Below are positions 6,815-15,958 of a DNA stretch of 64,000 nucleotides, piece after piece. The stretch comes from Streptomyces abyssomicinicus. GTDB lineage: Bacteria > Actinomycetota > Actinomycetes > Streptomycetales > Streptomycetaceae. Each line of letters begins with the position of its first letter. Within the stretch, counting starts at the first letter, position 1. The translations under genes were made by a program, and so were the position numbers. The notes beneath the pieces are model-generated. The model was not told where the DNA came from, ran no database searches, and saw only the letters and a list, made by a program, of their open reading frames with translations. The stretch spans positions 321,570-385,569 of the forward strand of contig NZ_BBZI01000011.1 of NCBI RefSeq assembly GCF_008974245.1, read 5' to 3'.

Positions 6815-9409
6815 TCACTCCGTGGCGATGGCGCCGAGGACGTTCATACGGCCGGCGCGGTAGGCGGGGGCGAGGGCGGCGAGCAGGCCCACCACCGCCG
6901 ACCCGGCGAAGACGCCGAGGATCGTCGGCCACGGCACCTCCAGCACCGTGAGCCCCTCCAGCGCGAGGAGCTGCTGCGCGGCCGTGCCCCAGCCCATGCC
7001 CAGGCCGAGCCCCAGCAGCGCGCCGAAGAGCGCGATGACCACGGACTCCAGCCGGATCATCCGCCGCAGCTGCCGCCGGGAGAGCCCGATGGCCCGCATC
7101 AGGCCGATCTCCCGGGTGCGCTCGACGACCGACAGGGCGAGCGTGTTGACCACCCCGAGGACGGCGACGATCACCGCGAGCGCGAGCAGCGCGTAGACGA
7201 TGTTGAGCATCTGTCCGATCTGGTCCTGGAGCGCCTCCTTGTAGTCGGTCTGGTCCATGACCTGGTACTGCGGGTAGTCGTCGAGGGCGGCCTTGACGGC
7301 GGTGTACGCCGCGTCCTCCTGGCCGTCCTCGGCGCCGGCGAAGACCATGGCGTCCAGCGGCATCTTCTCCGCCGGGATGTACTTCGCCGCGGTGTCGATG
7401 GAGAGGTAGAGGGCGCCCTTGTCGACGGTGACCTCGTCGCTGGTGATGGCGCGGACGGTCAGGGTGCCGGTCTCGCCGCCGGGGAAGCCGACCTTCACCT
7501 CGGAGCCGATGGTGAGGCCGTACTTCTCGGCGAAGTCGCCGAAGACGGACATGGAGTCGGGCCGGTAGGCGTCGGCGAGGTCGCCGGCCTCGGTGTCGGT
7601 CCGCAGGTCCTGCGCGTACGACGGGTCGGCGGCGTTGAGCCACTCCTTCTCCGCGACGCGGCCGTCGGGCATGGTGAGCGTGGCGTCGGGGAGCAGCTTG
7701 TACTCGGTGACCCGGTCGACGCCCTCGGCGTCGCGGACGGCGTCGACGGCCTGCGGGGTGATCAGCTGGCCGCCGGGCGACTGGATGATGAAGTCGGTGC
7801 CGACGGTCTTGTCGAGCTGGTCGGTGGCGGAGGCCACCATGGAGGAGCCGACGACGGAGAGGCAGGCGACCAGCGCCAGCCCGATCATCAGGGCGGCCCC
7901 GGTCGCGCCGGTCCGGCGCGGGTTGCGCAGCGCGTTGCGCTCCGCCATGCGTCCGACGGGCCCGAAGAGCCGTAGCACGAGCAGCCCCAGGACCCGGACG
8001 ACCCCGGAGGCGAGGACGGGTCCGACGACGATGAACCCGACGAGCGTGGTGACGATGCCCAGGCCGAGCCACTGGGAGCCGGTCCCGGCGGCGTCGGCGC
8101 GGGTGGTGGCGTAGAGCGCGGCGGCCCCGGCGAGGGTGAGGACGGTGCCGACGGCGAGCCGGATGCGTCCGGCGCGGGTGTCGGCGGGCATGCCGGGGTC
8201 GCGCAGCGCGGCCATCGGGGAAACCTTGGAGGCGCGTCGGGCGGGCAGGTAGGCGGCGACCAGGGTGACCACGACGCCGAGCACGACGCCCGCGACGGGC
8301 GTGGTCCAGGCGATGGTGAGGTCGTCGGTGGAGAGGTTCATGCCCATGGCGCCCATGGCTTCCATGAGCAGGACGGCGAGGCCGATACCGGCGCCCACGC
8401 CGAGGGCTGATCCGACGACGCCGAGGATCAGGGCTTCGGCGAGCACGGTCTGGTTCACCTGCTTCCGGGACGAGCCGACGGCGCGCATCAGGCCGATCTC
8501 CCGGGTGCGCTGGGTGACGAGCATCGAGAAGGTGTTGAAGATGAGGAAGACGCCGACCATCGCGGCCAGCAGGGCGAAGCCGAGCATCGCGTACTTCATG
8601 ACGTCGAGGACCCCGGCGAAGTCGGCGGAGGCCGCGTCGCCGAACTCGTCGGCGGTGAGGATCTTGTAGCCGCCGCCCGCCGCCGCGGTGCCGGCGAGGG
8701 CGGCGGTGACGGACTTCTTCACCTGCTCGTCGGTGTGGCCGTCGGCGGCCGTCACGTAGACGTCGGTGAAGACGTCCTTCTCGCCGATCAGGGTCTGCTG
8801 GGCGGTGGGCGTGTCGAAGTAGAAGACCGCGGCGCCGGGGTTGGTGACGGTGAAGGCGGCGACGCCGCTGATCTCCGCCGTGTGGGTGCCGTTGACGTTG
8901 ATGACGGAGACGGTGTCGCCGAGGGCGAGGCCGTGCTTGTCGGCGGTGTCGGCGTCGACCATCACCTGGCCGGAGCCGCGGGGCGCCGCCCCGTCGGCGA
9001 TCTCCATGGTGCGGGCGTCGAAGTCCGTCCAGTTGCCGACGATGGTGGGCGCGCCGCTGGTGGGGGAGAGGCTCTCCTTGTCGGCGTCGACGACGGTGAC
9101 GTTGGTGGAGAAGACCGCGCCCTCGGCGGAGGCGACGCCTTCGGCGCGCTCGATGTCCGCGACGACGGCGGCGGGCAGCACGGGTGGTTTGCCGGTGCTG
9201 GAGGCGTTCTCGGCGTCGGCGCCCTCGGGGCTGACGGTGACGTCGGCGGAGGTGGTGGCGAAGAGCTTGTCGAAGGTGGTGTTCATCGTGTCGGTGAACA
9301 CCAGGGTTCCGCAGACGAAGGCCACGGAGAGCAGGACGGCGATGCCGGAGAGCGCCATCCGTCCCTTGTGGGCGAGGAAGCCGCGGACGGCGTTGCGGGT
9401 GGTGCTCAT
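6815..9409 (-). CDS. FtsX/MacB-type ABC transporter permease
   Basis: An 864-residue permease of the FtsX-like family with duplicated architecture. There is an N-terminal signal-anchor helix (GIAVLLSVAFVCGTLVF), a large extracytoplasmic domain, three membrane helices with the conserved coupling motif RTREIGLMRAVGSSRKQV, then a second copy of the same layout ending in RTREIGLMRAIGLSRRQL. Such permeases pair with a MacB/LolD-type ATPase and usually move lipoproteins, peptides or drugs out of the membrane rather than acting as classical channels. ATG 9409 overlaps the ATPase stop as ATGA, so the two are translationally coupled. The substrate cannot be told. Confidence 0.92.
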   Translation of the reverse strand: MSTTRNAVRGFLAHKGRMALSGIAVLLSVAFVCGTLVFTDTMNTTFDKLFATTSADVTVSPEGADAENASSTGKPPVLPAAVVADIERAEGVASAEGAVFSTNVTVVDADKESLSPTSGAPTIVGNWTDFDARTMEIADGAAPRGSGQVMVDADTADKHGLALGDTVSVINVNGTHTAEISGVAAFTVTNPGAAVFYFDTPTAQQTLIGEKDVFTDVYVTAADGHTDEQVKKSVTAALAGTAAAGGGYKILTADEFGDAASADFAGVLDVMKYAMLGFALLAAMVGVFLIFNTFSMLVTQRTREIGLMRAVGSSRKQVNQTVLAEALILGVVGSALGVGAGIGLAVLLMEAMGAMGMNLSTDDLTIAWTTPVAGVVLGVVVTLVAAYLPARRASKVSPMAALRDPGMPADTRAGRIRLAVGTVLTLAGAAALYATTRADAAGTGSQWLGLGIVTTLVGFIVVGPVLASGVVRVLGLLVLRLFGPVGRMAERNALRNPRRTGATGAALMIGLALVACLSVVGSSMVASATDQLDKTVGTDFIIQSPGGQLITPQAVDAVRDAEGVDRVTEYKLLPDATLTMPDGRVAEKEWLNAADPSYAQDLRTDTEAGDLADAYRPDSMSVFGDFAEKYGLTIGSEVKVGFPGGETGTLTVRAITSDEVTVDKGALYLSIDTAAKYIPAEKMPLDAMVFAGAEDGQEDAAYTAVKAALDDYPQYQVMDQTDYKEALQDQIGQMLNIVYALLALAVIVAVLGVVNTLALSVVERTREIGLMRAIGLSRRQLRRMIRLESVVIALFGALLGLGLGMGWGTAAQQLLALEGLTVLEVPWPTILGVFAGSAVVGLLAALAPAYRAGRMNVLGAIATE

Positions 9410-10224
9410 GAGGTGCGCCCCCGGGTGCCGGAGGAGGGGGTCTGGGAGTGTCCCCCGGAGAAGCGCAGCATCCGGTCCAGGACGGCTTCGGCGGTGGGGG
9501 TGCGCATCTCGTCGACGATGCGGCCGTCGGCGAGGTAGACGACGCGGTCGGCGTAGGAGGCGGCGACCGGGTCGTGGGTGACCATGACGATGGTCTGGCC
9601 GAAGTCGTCGACGGAGCGGCGCAGGAAGCCGAGGATCTCGGCGCCGGCCCGGGAGTCGAGGTTTCCGGTCGGCTCGTCGCCGAAGATGATCTGCGGCCGG
9701 GACGCGAGGGCGCGGGCGACGGCGACGCGCTGCTGCTGGCCGCCGGAGAGCTGGGCGGGGCGGTGCTTGAGGCGGCCGGAGAGGCCGACGGTCTCGACGA
9801 CCTGGTCCAGCCACGCCTGGTCCGGCTTCCGGCCAGCGATGTCGAGGGGGAGGGTGATGTTCTCCAGGGCGTTGAGGGTGGGGACGAGGTTGAACGCCTG
9901 GAAGACGAATCCGACCTGGTCGCGGCGGAGCTGGGTGAGCTTCTTGTCCTTGAGGCCGGTCACCTCGGTGTCGTCGAGGAAGATCTGGCCGGAGGTGACG
10001 GTGTCGAGTCCGGCGAGGCAGTGCATCAGGGTCGACTTGCCGGAGCCGGAGGGACCCATGATGGCGGTGAACTCGCCGCGCATCAGGTCGATGTCGATGC
10101 TGTCGAGGGCGACGACGCGGGTCTCTCCGGAGCCGTAGGCCTTGACGACCTGCCGCGCCCGCGCGGCGACGGCCGATGTCCTCCCGGTACCCCCGGACTT
10201 GGGGATGGTCACAGCCGAAGTCAC
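9406..10224 (-). CDS. MacB/LolD-type ABC transporter ATP-binding protein
   Basis: A 272-residue ATPase with Walker A (GPSGSGKST), Q-loop (VFQAFNLVPTLNALENITLP), signature LSGGQQQRVAVARAL, Walker B (IIFGDEPTG) and the switch histidine in MVTHDP. The Q-loop context is typical of the LolD/MacB subfamily that partners FtsX-like permeases. GTG 10224 follows AAGGAG with a 7-nt spacer; the longer frame upstream reads through low-quality sequence. It is the first gene of the two-gene operon. Confidence 0.95.
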   Translation of the reverse strand: MTSAVTIPKSGGTGRTSAVAARARQVVKAYGSGETRVVALDSIDIDLMRGEFTAIMGPSGSGKSTLMHCLAGLDTVTSGQIFLDDTEVTGLKDKKLTQLRRDQVGFVFQAFNLVPTLNALENITLPLDIAGRKPDQAWLDQVVETVGLSGRLKHRPAQLSGGQQQRVAVARALASRPQIIFGDEPTGNLDSRAGAEILGFLRRSVDDFGQTIVMVTHDPVAASYADRVVYLADGRIVDEMRTPTAEAVLDRMLRFSGGHSQTPSSGTRGRTS

Positions 10225-10733
10225 GGTGCTTCTCCTTTTCAGGTGAACGGTGTTCGGTGAACGGTGCGTGGAACGTCCGGACCGTGGCCGGTGCAGGACG
10301 GGTGGTGCGGTGTGCGGCGGAGCGTGCGCCCGGGTGCGTGGGCGCGCCGGCACGGCGTGCGGTGTGCCGCGGTGCGCACGGGTGCGGTGACCTCCCCCGC
10401 CGGGCGCCGCGCCGTGCCGTGCCGACGCATCGAGTCTTCTCGGCCGAGGGGCGGGGCGCGATGGTGCACGGTGCAGTTGTCGGCGGGGGGTAAACCCCAC
10501 CGCCGCTGGTGCCGTCCGCCTCCCCCCTGGGCGTGTGAACAGGCTAGGGAGCGGGAGCCGACGGCCGCGTCGTCCGGCGGGTGGAGGCACCCCGGACGGC
10601 GCCTACGGCGGTTCCCCTAGGGGGAGTTGGCCTCAGGGAGGAGGCTTCTCGGGGTTCGGTACGCCCTGCCGCGCGGGCCGGTCGTGGTGCCAAGCTGTAC
10701 CCCGGCGGACAGATGTATGGGGAAGGGATTCTG
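10225..10733. promoter_or_regulatory. Divergent control region of the ABC exporter and MFS genes
   Basis: A 509-bp intergenic region between divergent transport genes. Just upstream of the ATPase ribosome binding site, GGTGAACGGTG is repeated at 10242 and 10256. The two repeats frame a palindrome GAAC-GGT-GTTC (10245-10255), which is a plausible repressor site. A CCCCTAGGGG palindrome lies near 10614. The remainder is very GC-rich with short frames lacking sensible codon use; I see no gene in it. Confidence 0.5.
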
Positions 10734-12260
10734 GTGGCCAGGACGGGGCTTCGCGCGGCGGACGCCGGGACGGCGACGGCCGCCGCCACGCGGCGGGGCC
10801 CGGTGGTGGCGGCGCTGATGCTGGCCATGGCGCTGGTGGCGCTGGACTCGACCGTGGTCGCCACGGCCGTCCCGCAGATCGTGGGGGACCTGGGGGGCTT
10901 CGCGTACTTCTCCTGGCTGTTCTCGGGCTACCTGCTGGCGGTCACCGTCACCCTTCCGGTGTACGGCAAGCTGTCCGACACCTTCGGCCGCAAGCCGGTC
11001 CTGATCGCGGGGGCGGTGCTCTTCCTGCTGGGGTCGCTGCTGAGCGGGCTGGCCTGGGACATGGGCTCGCTGATCGCCTTCCGCGTGGTCCAGGGGCTCG
11101 GCGGCGGCGCGTTGCAGGGCACCGTGCAGACGCTGGCGGCGGATCTGTTCCCGCTGCGGGAGCGGCCGAGGATCCAGGCGCGGCTGTCGACGGTGTGGGC
11201 GATGTCGGCGGTCGCCGGGCCGGGCGTCGGAGGGCTGCTGGCGGCGTACGCCGGGTGGCGGTGGATCTTCCTCGTCAACCTGCCGGTCGGCGCGCTGGCG
11301 CTGTGGATGATCGTGCGCCATCTGCGGGAACCGCGGAAGGCGGCGGCCGGCGCCGCGCCGCGGCCGCCGGTCGACTGGGCGGGAGCGCTGGCGATCTTCG
11401 CCTGTGCCGGGACGGTGCTGACGGCGCTGGTGCAGGGCGGGGTGGCGTGGCCGTGGCTCTCGGCGCCGTCGCTGCTGCTGTTCGGGGCGGGGCTGGTGCT
11501 CGCGGCGCTGGTGGTGGTGATCGAGCGGCGGGCCGCGGATCCGGTGATCCCGGGCTGGGTGTGGCGGCGCCGCACGATCGCGGCGGTCAACCTGTCGCTG
11601 GGGGCGATGGGCCTGCTGATGGTGGCGCCGACGGTGTTCCTGCCGACGTACGCGCAGGGCGTGCTCGGCCTGGAGCCGGTGGCGGCCGGGTTCGTGATGT
11701 CGGTGTGGACGTTGACCTGGCCGGTGTCGGCGGCGCTCAGCCAGCACCTGTACCGCAGGATCGGCTTCCGCGACACGGGGCTGGTCGGGATCGGGGTGAC
11801 GGCGCCGGCGCTCGGCGCGTTCCAGCTGCTGCCCTACCCGGGGTCGGTGTGGCAGCCGGTGTTGCTGATGGCGGTGGTGGGGGCGGGACTCGGGCTGTTC
11901 TCGGCGCCGCTGCTGGTGGGCGTGCAGTCGACGGTGGGCTGGTCGGAGCGGGGCACGACGACGGCGTCGGTGCTGTTCTGCCGGCAGACGGGGCAGACCG
12001 TGGGGGCCTCGCTGTTCGGCGCGGTGGCCAACGGCGTGCTCGCGTCACGGCTGGGCGGTGGCGACCTGGACGCGGTGACCCGGGCGCTCGACACGGGTGC
12101 GGGGGTGCCGGAGGCGACGGGCCGGGCCCTCGCGGCGGCCACGCAGGCCGTGTACCTGGGCGCCGCCGTGGCGGCGGTGGTGGCGTTCGTGGTGCTGCTG
12201 ACCCTGGCGCCGCGGCGCTTCCCTGTGCCGGCGACCAGTGCGGAGGCTCCCGGGGAGTGA
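10734..12260 (+). CDS. MFS drug:proton antiporter, DHA2 (14-helix) family
   Basis: A 508-residue major facilitator. Helix 1 carries the DHA2 signature VALDSTVVATAVPQI. The loop 2-3 motif A is present as GKLSDTFGRKPV, and helix 5 holds AGPGVGGLLAAYAGWRWIF (antiporter motif C followed by the WRW of DHA2 proteins). Fourteen hydrophobic segments fit the length. It would export toxic organic compounds across the plasma membrane using the proton gradient. I place the start at GTG 10734, six bases after GGAAGGG; an ATG at 10713 is in frame but lacks a ribosome binding site. The substrate is unknown. It is divergent from the ABC exporter. Confidence 0.9.
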   Translation: MARTGLRAADAGTATAAATRRGPVVAALMLAMALVALDSTVVATAVPQIVGDLGGFAYFSWLFSGYLLAVTVTLPVYGKLSDTFGRKPVLIAGAVLFLLGSLLSGLAWDMGSLIAFRVVQGLGGGALQGTVQTLAADLFPLRERPRIQARLSTVWAMSAVAGPGVGGLLAAYAGWRWIFLVNLPVGALALWMIVRHLREPRKAAAGAAPRPPVDWAGALAIFACAGTVLTALVQGGVAWPWLSAPSLLLFGAGLVLAALVVVIERRAADPVIPGWVWRRRTIAAVNLSLGAMGLLMVAPTVFLPTYAQGVLGLEPVAAGFVMSVWTLTWPVSAALSQHLYRRIGFRDTGLVGIGVTAPALGAFQLLPYPGSVWQPVLLMAVVGAGLGLFSAPLLVGVQSTVGWSERGTTTASVLFCRQTGQTVGASLFGAVANGVLASRLGGGDLDAVTRALDTGAGVPEATGRALAAATQAVYLGAAVAAVVAFVVLLTLAPRRFPVPATSAEAPGE

Positions 12261-12407
12261 GCCCGCACCGTTCCGGTCCCCACCGGGCGTCCGCCGGGTG
12301 AAACCACTGCGACGGCGGCGGGCGCGTCGGTAGCTTGCGTGGGCTCGTCCACCCCCCTCTCCCTGCGGCCCCTTCCCAGGGGTCCTGAGCCTCGCAAGGA
12401 GCACGGG

Positions 12408-12971
12408 ATGTCCTACGACCCGTATCCGTCGTACCAGGCACCACCACCACCCCCCCCTCCGCCCCCGTCGCCGTCGCCGTCCCCGTCACCGTCCCCGGGC
12501 CGCCGTGTCGCCCCGCCCGGTGAGCACTTCCCCCTGCCCGGCGGGCATGTCCCCGCGTACGGCGAGTACTTTCCCCCGCCCGGCGGGCAGTTCCCCCCGC
12601 CCGGGGCCCGGTTCCCCGGGCCGGGTGGGCAGCTCCCGGCGCACGACGAGGTGTTCCACCCGTTCGACGCGCAGCCGGCGCCCCGGCGGCACGCCGTCGA
12701 CCTGGAGCCGCTGCGCGCCGCCTACCGCGGGCAGCGGCGCGTCGCCGGCCTCACCCTGCTGGGCTTCTTCGCGCTGTACGTCCTGCTGACGGTGTTCGCC
12801 CCGTCGCTGGCGGACGCCCGGCCCGGTGGCGGCCTCAGCCTGGGACTGCTGCTCGCCCTGCTCCAGCTCCCGTTGACCATGCTCGCCCTGTTCGCCCACG
12901 AGCACACCGCGCGCCGACGGGTCGACCCCCTGGTGGACCGCGTCCGGGCACCGCGGGGGGAGGCATCGTGA
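12408..12971 (+). CDS. DUF485 membrane protein with proline-rich N-terminus, partner of the downstream symporter
   Basis: 187 residues. Residues 10-110 are a disordered run of Pro/Ser and repeated PPGxxFP-type units, which is unusual because most DUF485 proteins are about 100 residues. Residues 115-187 hold the DUF485 core: a basic pre-helix (LRAAYRGQRRVAGLTLLGFF), two membrane helices and a charged tail. The family (YjcH) is nearly always encoded directly before acetate-type SSS symporters, as here. The stop overlaps the symporter start as GTGA. AAGGAG at 12396-12401 supports ATG 12408. The role is probably an accessory subunit; the function of the proline-rich head is unknown. Confidence 0.85.
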   Translation: MSYDPYPSYQAPPPPPPPPPSPSPSPSPSPGRRVAPPGEHFPLPGGHVPAYGEYFPPPGGQFPPPGARFPGPGGQLPAHDEVFHPFDAQPAPRRHAVDLEPLRAAYRGQRRVAGLTLLGFFALYVLLTVFAPSLADARPGGGLSLGLLLALLQLPLTMLALFAHEHTARRRVDPLVDRVRAPRGEAS

Positions 12972-14563
12972 ACGACTTCTCCGCCCACTCGATGTCCCTG
13001 GTCGCCTTCTGCGCCGTCGCCTCGATCACGCTGCTGCTCTGCGTCATGACCGGGCCCGACCGGGACGACCTCCAGGAGTTCTACACGGGCTACGGCGTCC
13101 TCACCCCGTTCCGCAACGGCATGGCGATCGCGGGCGACTACATCTCCGCGGCCACCGCGCTCGGCACCTGCGGACTGGTGGCGTTCTTCGGCTACGACGG
13201 GATGCTGCTGGCGCTCAGCACCGCGCTGTCGATGATGCTGCTGATGCTGTTGCTGGCCGAACCGCTGCGCAACACCGGCAAGTTCACCATGGGCGACGTG
13301 CTGGCCCGGCGCACCGCCTCCCGGTCCGTGCGGATCACGACGTGCGTGGTGACGATCGTGTCGCTGATCCCGATGATGCTGGTGCAGCTCGCCGGGGCCG
13401 GACAGCTCATGTCGTTCATCCTCGGCTTCGACAGCGAGGCCCTGGAGACCGGCATGGTGATCGGCCTGGGTGTGCTGATGATCAGCTACGCGGCGATCGG
13501 CGGGATGAAGGGCACCGCGTTCATCCAGCTCCTCAAGATCTTCGCCCTGCTGGGCTCCGGGGTCATGGTCTGCGGGGTGCTCCTGGCCCGGTACGACGGC
13601 GATCCGGGAGCGCTGTTCGACGCGGCGGCGGCCCGCAGCGGCATCGGCGACGCCTTCCTGAGCACCGGCGTGGAGTTCGCGGGTCATCCGTTCCCCCGGC
13701 TCGACATGCTGTCGATCCACGTCTCGATCCTGCTGGGCGCGGCGGTGCTGCCCCACATCACCATGCGCATGTTCACCGCGGAGAACGCGCGGCAGGTGCG
13801 GCGGTCGATGTCCTGGGCGGTCTCCTCGGTGACGCTGTTCTCGCTGATCGTCGTCGTGGTCGGGTTCGGAGCGGTGGCGCTGGTCGGGCGGGGCCCGATC
13901 GCGGCGGCGGACCCGCAGGGCAACACCACCTTCCTGCTGGGCTCCCGTGCGGCGCTGGGCGCCGACGAGTCGTACCTGGCGGCGCTGCTGTTCACCACGG
14001 TGACCACGGCGGTGTTCCTCACCCTGCTGTCCTCGGTGGCCGGCATGATCCTGGCCTGCGCCAACTCGATCGCGCACGACGTGTTCGCCGGGCGGGGGCG
14101 GCCGGGTGCGCGCCGGGAGGTGACGGTGGCGCGGACGGCCGCGCTCGCGGTGGGCGTCGCGGCGATCGTCCTGGCCACCCTGGTCCAGCACCGGAACCTC
14201 CAGCCGCTGGTGACGCTGTCGATCAGCCTGGGCGCGTCGGCGATCGCGCCCGCGCTGGTCTACAGCCTGTTCTGGCGGCGGTACACCCGGCGCGGGGTGC
14301 TGTGGACCCTGATCGGAGGCTCGGCAGCGGTGCTCCTGCTCACGCCGTTCACCAACCTGGTCTCCGGCTATCCCAACTCGGCCCTGCCGGAACACCACTT
14401 CAACTGGTTCCCGTTCACCACGACCGGCCTGGTGACGATCCCGCTGGGCTTCGCCCTCGGCTGGCTGGGGACGGTGACCTCGGGCCGCCGCGAGGTGCGG
14501 GAGCAGGAGCGGCGGTACGCGGAGCTGGAGCCGCGCATCCTGGCGGGCGTCGACTCCCGGTAG
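12968..14563 (+). CDS. Sodium:solute symporter (SSS), ActP-like acetate/monocarboxylate permease
   Basis: 531 residues with about 13 membrane helices. The N-terminal FYTGYGVLTPFRNGMAIAGD and YISAATALGTCGLVAFFGYD match the ActP subfamily (substrate/sodium region in helix 1), as does LLLAEPLRNTGKFTMGDVLA. It is expected to import acetate or related short carboxylates with sodium. GTG 12968 overlaps the DUF485 stop, so the pair is coupled. The sequence is somewhat divergent (YTGYG instead of YTGGR), so the exact substrate is uncertain. Confidence 0.88.
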   Translation: MNDFSAHSMSLVAFCAVASITLLLCVMTGPDRDDLQEFYTGYGVLTPFRNGMAIAGDYISAATALGTCGLVAFFGYDGMLLALSTALSMMLLMLLLAEPLRNTGKFTMGDVLARRTASRSVRITTCVVTIVSLIPMMLVQLAGAGQLMSFILGFDSEALETGMVIGLGVLMISYAAIGGMKGTAFIQLLKIFALLGSGVMVCGVLLARYDGDPGALFDAAAARSGIGDAFLSTGVEFAGHPFPRLDMLSIHVSILLGAAVLPHITMRMFTAENARQVRRSMSWAVSSVTLFSLIVVVVGFGAVALVGRGPIAAADPQGNTTFLLGSRAALGADESYLAALLFTTVTTAVFLTLLSSVAGMILACANSIAHDVFAGRGRPGARREVTVARTAALAVGVAAIVLATLVQHRNLQPLVTLSISLGASAIAPALVYSLFWRRYTRRGVLWTLIGGSAAVLLLTPFTNLVSGYPNSALPEHHFNWFPFTTTGLVTIPLGFALGWLGTVTSGRREVREQERRYAELEPRILAGVDSR

Positions 14564-14604
14564 GCCGGCTCCGGGCGGTGGCCGTGCGCGCGGCCGCCGT
14601 GCGC

Positions 14605-14658
14605 GCCGCGCCACCCGTCGGCCGCGCCACCCGTCGGCCGCGCCACCCGCCGGCCGCG
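14605..14658. repeat. 16-bp short tandem repeat between symporter and terC
   Basis: Three and a half head-to-tail copies of GCCGCGCCACCCGTCG (14605-14620, 14621-14636, 14637-14652 and a partial copy), preceded by related GTGCGCG/GGCCGCC blocks. The surrounding 341-bp gap (14564-14904) contains no gene I can support. It ends with the terC ribosome binding site GGAGGAACT (14890-14898). Confidence 0.85.
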
Positions 14659-14904
14659 TCGCCGCCGGGCGTGCCGGGCGGGGCCATGCTCGTGAAACCT
14701 CGCGCGCGGTGGGCCGTCGTGGATAACCGGGCGGCACGGGCGGCGTAGAACGGGGCGTGATCACCGACGACGCCGCGCGGGACCGCGTCCGCCCGCCGCC
14801 CCGCGCGGCGGGCGCCGCGTCCACGCGGTCGCCCCACCGGCCCGGAGGGCCCCGCGGGTGCCCCCGCTCCGACCACGACTCCCGCTGCTGGAGGAACTCC
14901 CGCG

Positions 14905-15858
14905 ATGAATGACCTGTCGTTCACCGTCCCGCCGTGGGCCTGGGCCGCCGTCACCGCCGGCATCTGCGTGATGCTCGCCGTCGACCTGATCGCCCACCGC
15001 GACAACCACGTGATCGGCTTCCGCGAGGCCGCTCTCTGGAGCGGCCTGTGGATCGCCATCGGGCTCGGCTTCGGCCTCGTCCTCTGGGCGTGGCAGGGCG
15101 GGGAGGTGTCGTCCACCTACTTCGCCGGCTACCTCATCGAGAAGGCACTGTCGATCGACAACGTCTTCGTCTTCGCGCTGGTCTTCTCGTTCTTCGCGGT
15201 CCCCGACGCCTACCACCACAAGGTCCTCTTCTGGGGCGTCCTCGGCGCGCTGGCGGCCCGGCTGGTGTTCATCTTCGTCGGCGCCGAACTGCTGCGGGTG
15301 TTCTTCTGGACCGCCTACGTGTTCGGCGCGTTCCTGATCTGGACCGGCTGGAAGATGGCCGTCTCCAAGAACGAGGAGGTCCACCCCGACCGCAACCCCG
15401 TGGTCCGCCTGTTCAGGAAACTCATCCCCACCGATCCCACGTTCCACGGCGACAGGTTCCTCGTCCGGGTGAACGGCAGGCGGGTGGCGACGCTGCTGCT
15501 GGTGGTCCTGGTCGCGGTCGAGGCGACCGACCTGATCTTCGCCATCGACTCCGTCGCCGCCGTCCTGGCCATCACCACCAACACCTTCCTGGTGTGGACC
15601 GCCAACGCCTTCGCCGTGCTGGGGCTGCGCAGCCTGTACTTCTGCCTCGCCGGACTCCTGCGCCGCTTCGCCTACCTCCACTACGGCCTCGCGGTCCTCC
15701 TGGCCTTCGCGGGAGTCAAGCTCATCCTGTCCGAGACCCCCGTCGGCAAGCTCCCCATCCCGCTCACCCTCGGCGTCATCGCGGTGACCATCACCGTGTC
15801 CATCGCCTGGTCGCTCATCGCCACCCGCGGCCGGCCGGCTGACGGAGGGACCGGCTAG
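14905..15858 (+). CDS. TerC/Alx-family integral membrane protein
   Basis: A 317-residue TerC family protein with eight or so membrane helices. The hallmark acidic membrane motifs are present: EKALSIDNVFVFALVFSFF in the first half and AVEATDLIFAIDSVAAVLAI in the second, which place aspartates and glutamates in the membrane and are thought to bind metal. The family is linked to tellurite resistance and to manganese/metal homeostasis of exported proteins. ATG 14905 follows GGAGGAACT. It stands alone, without the ter phosphoribosyl or TerD genes. Manganese export is the most likely role by family analogy. Confidence 0.92.
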   Translation: MNDLSFTVPPWAWAAVTAGICVMLAVDLIAHRDNHVIGFREAALWSGLWIAIGLGFGLVLWAWQGGEVSSTYFAGYLIEKALSIDNVFVFALVFSFFAVPDAYHHKVLFWGVLGALAARLVFIFVGAELLRVFFWTAYVFGAFLIWTGWKMAVSKNEEVHPDRNPVVRLFRKLIPTDPTFHGDRFLVRVNGRRVATLLLVVLVAVEATDLIFAIDSVAAVLAITTNTFLVWTANAFAVLGLRSLYFCLAGLLRRFAYLHYGLAVLLAFAGVKLILSETPVGKLPIPLTLGVIAVTITVSIAWSLIATRGRPADGGTG

Positions 15859-15901
15859 AGCGGCGCCGGCGCCGCCCGGGGGCCCCGCCCGGAAACGCCG
15901 C

Positions 15902-15930
15902 GGGGGCGGAGGAGCGGATCCTCCGCCCCC
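15902..15930. terminator. Bidirectional hairpin between terC and the SUKH-4 gene
   Basis: A 12-bp perfect stem (GGGGGCGGAGGA at 15902-15913 against 15919-15930) with a 5-nt loop lies between two convergent stops and can serve both. Confidence 0.75.
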
Positions 15931-15958
15931 CGGGGCGTGCGTCAGGCGCTGCGGACGG

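Noticed and set aside
3909..8072. A 1387-codon open frame on the minus strand opposite ppc
   Set aside because: Arg/His/Gln-rich antisense shadow of ppc and part of the permease; no family motif and no ribosome binding site. The plus-strand frame is a perfect PEPC.
14564..14904. A yybP-ykoY manganese riboswitch before terC
   Set aside because: The conserved core of that riboswitch was not found in the leader.
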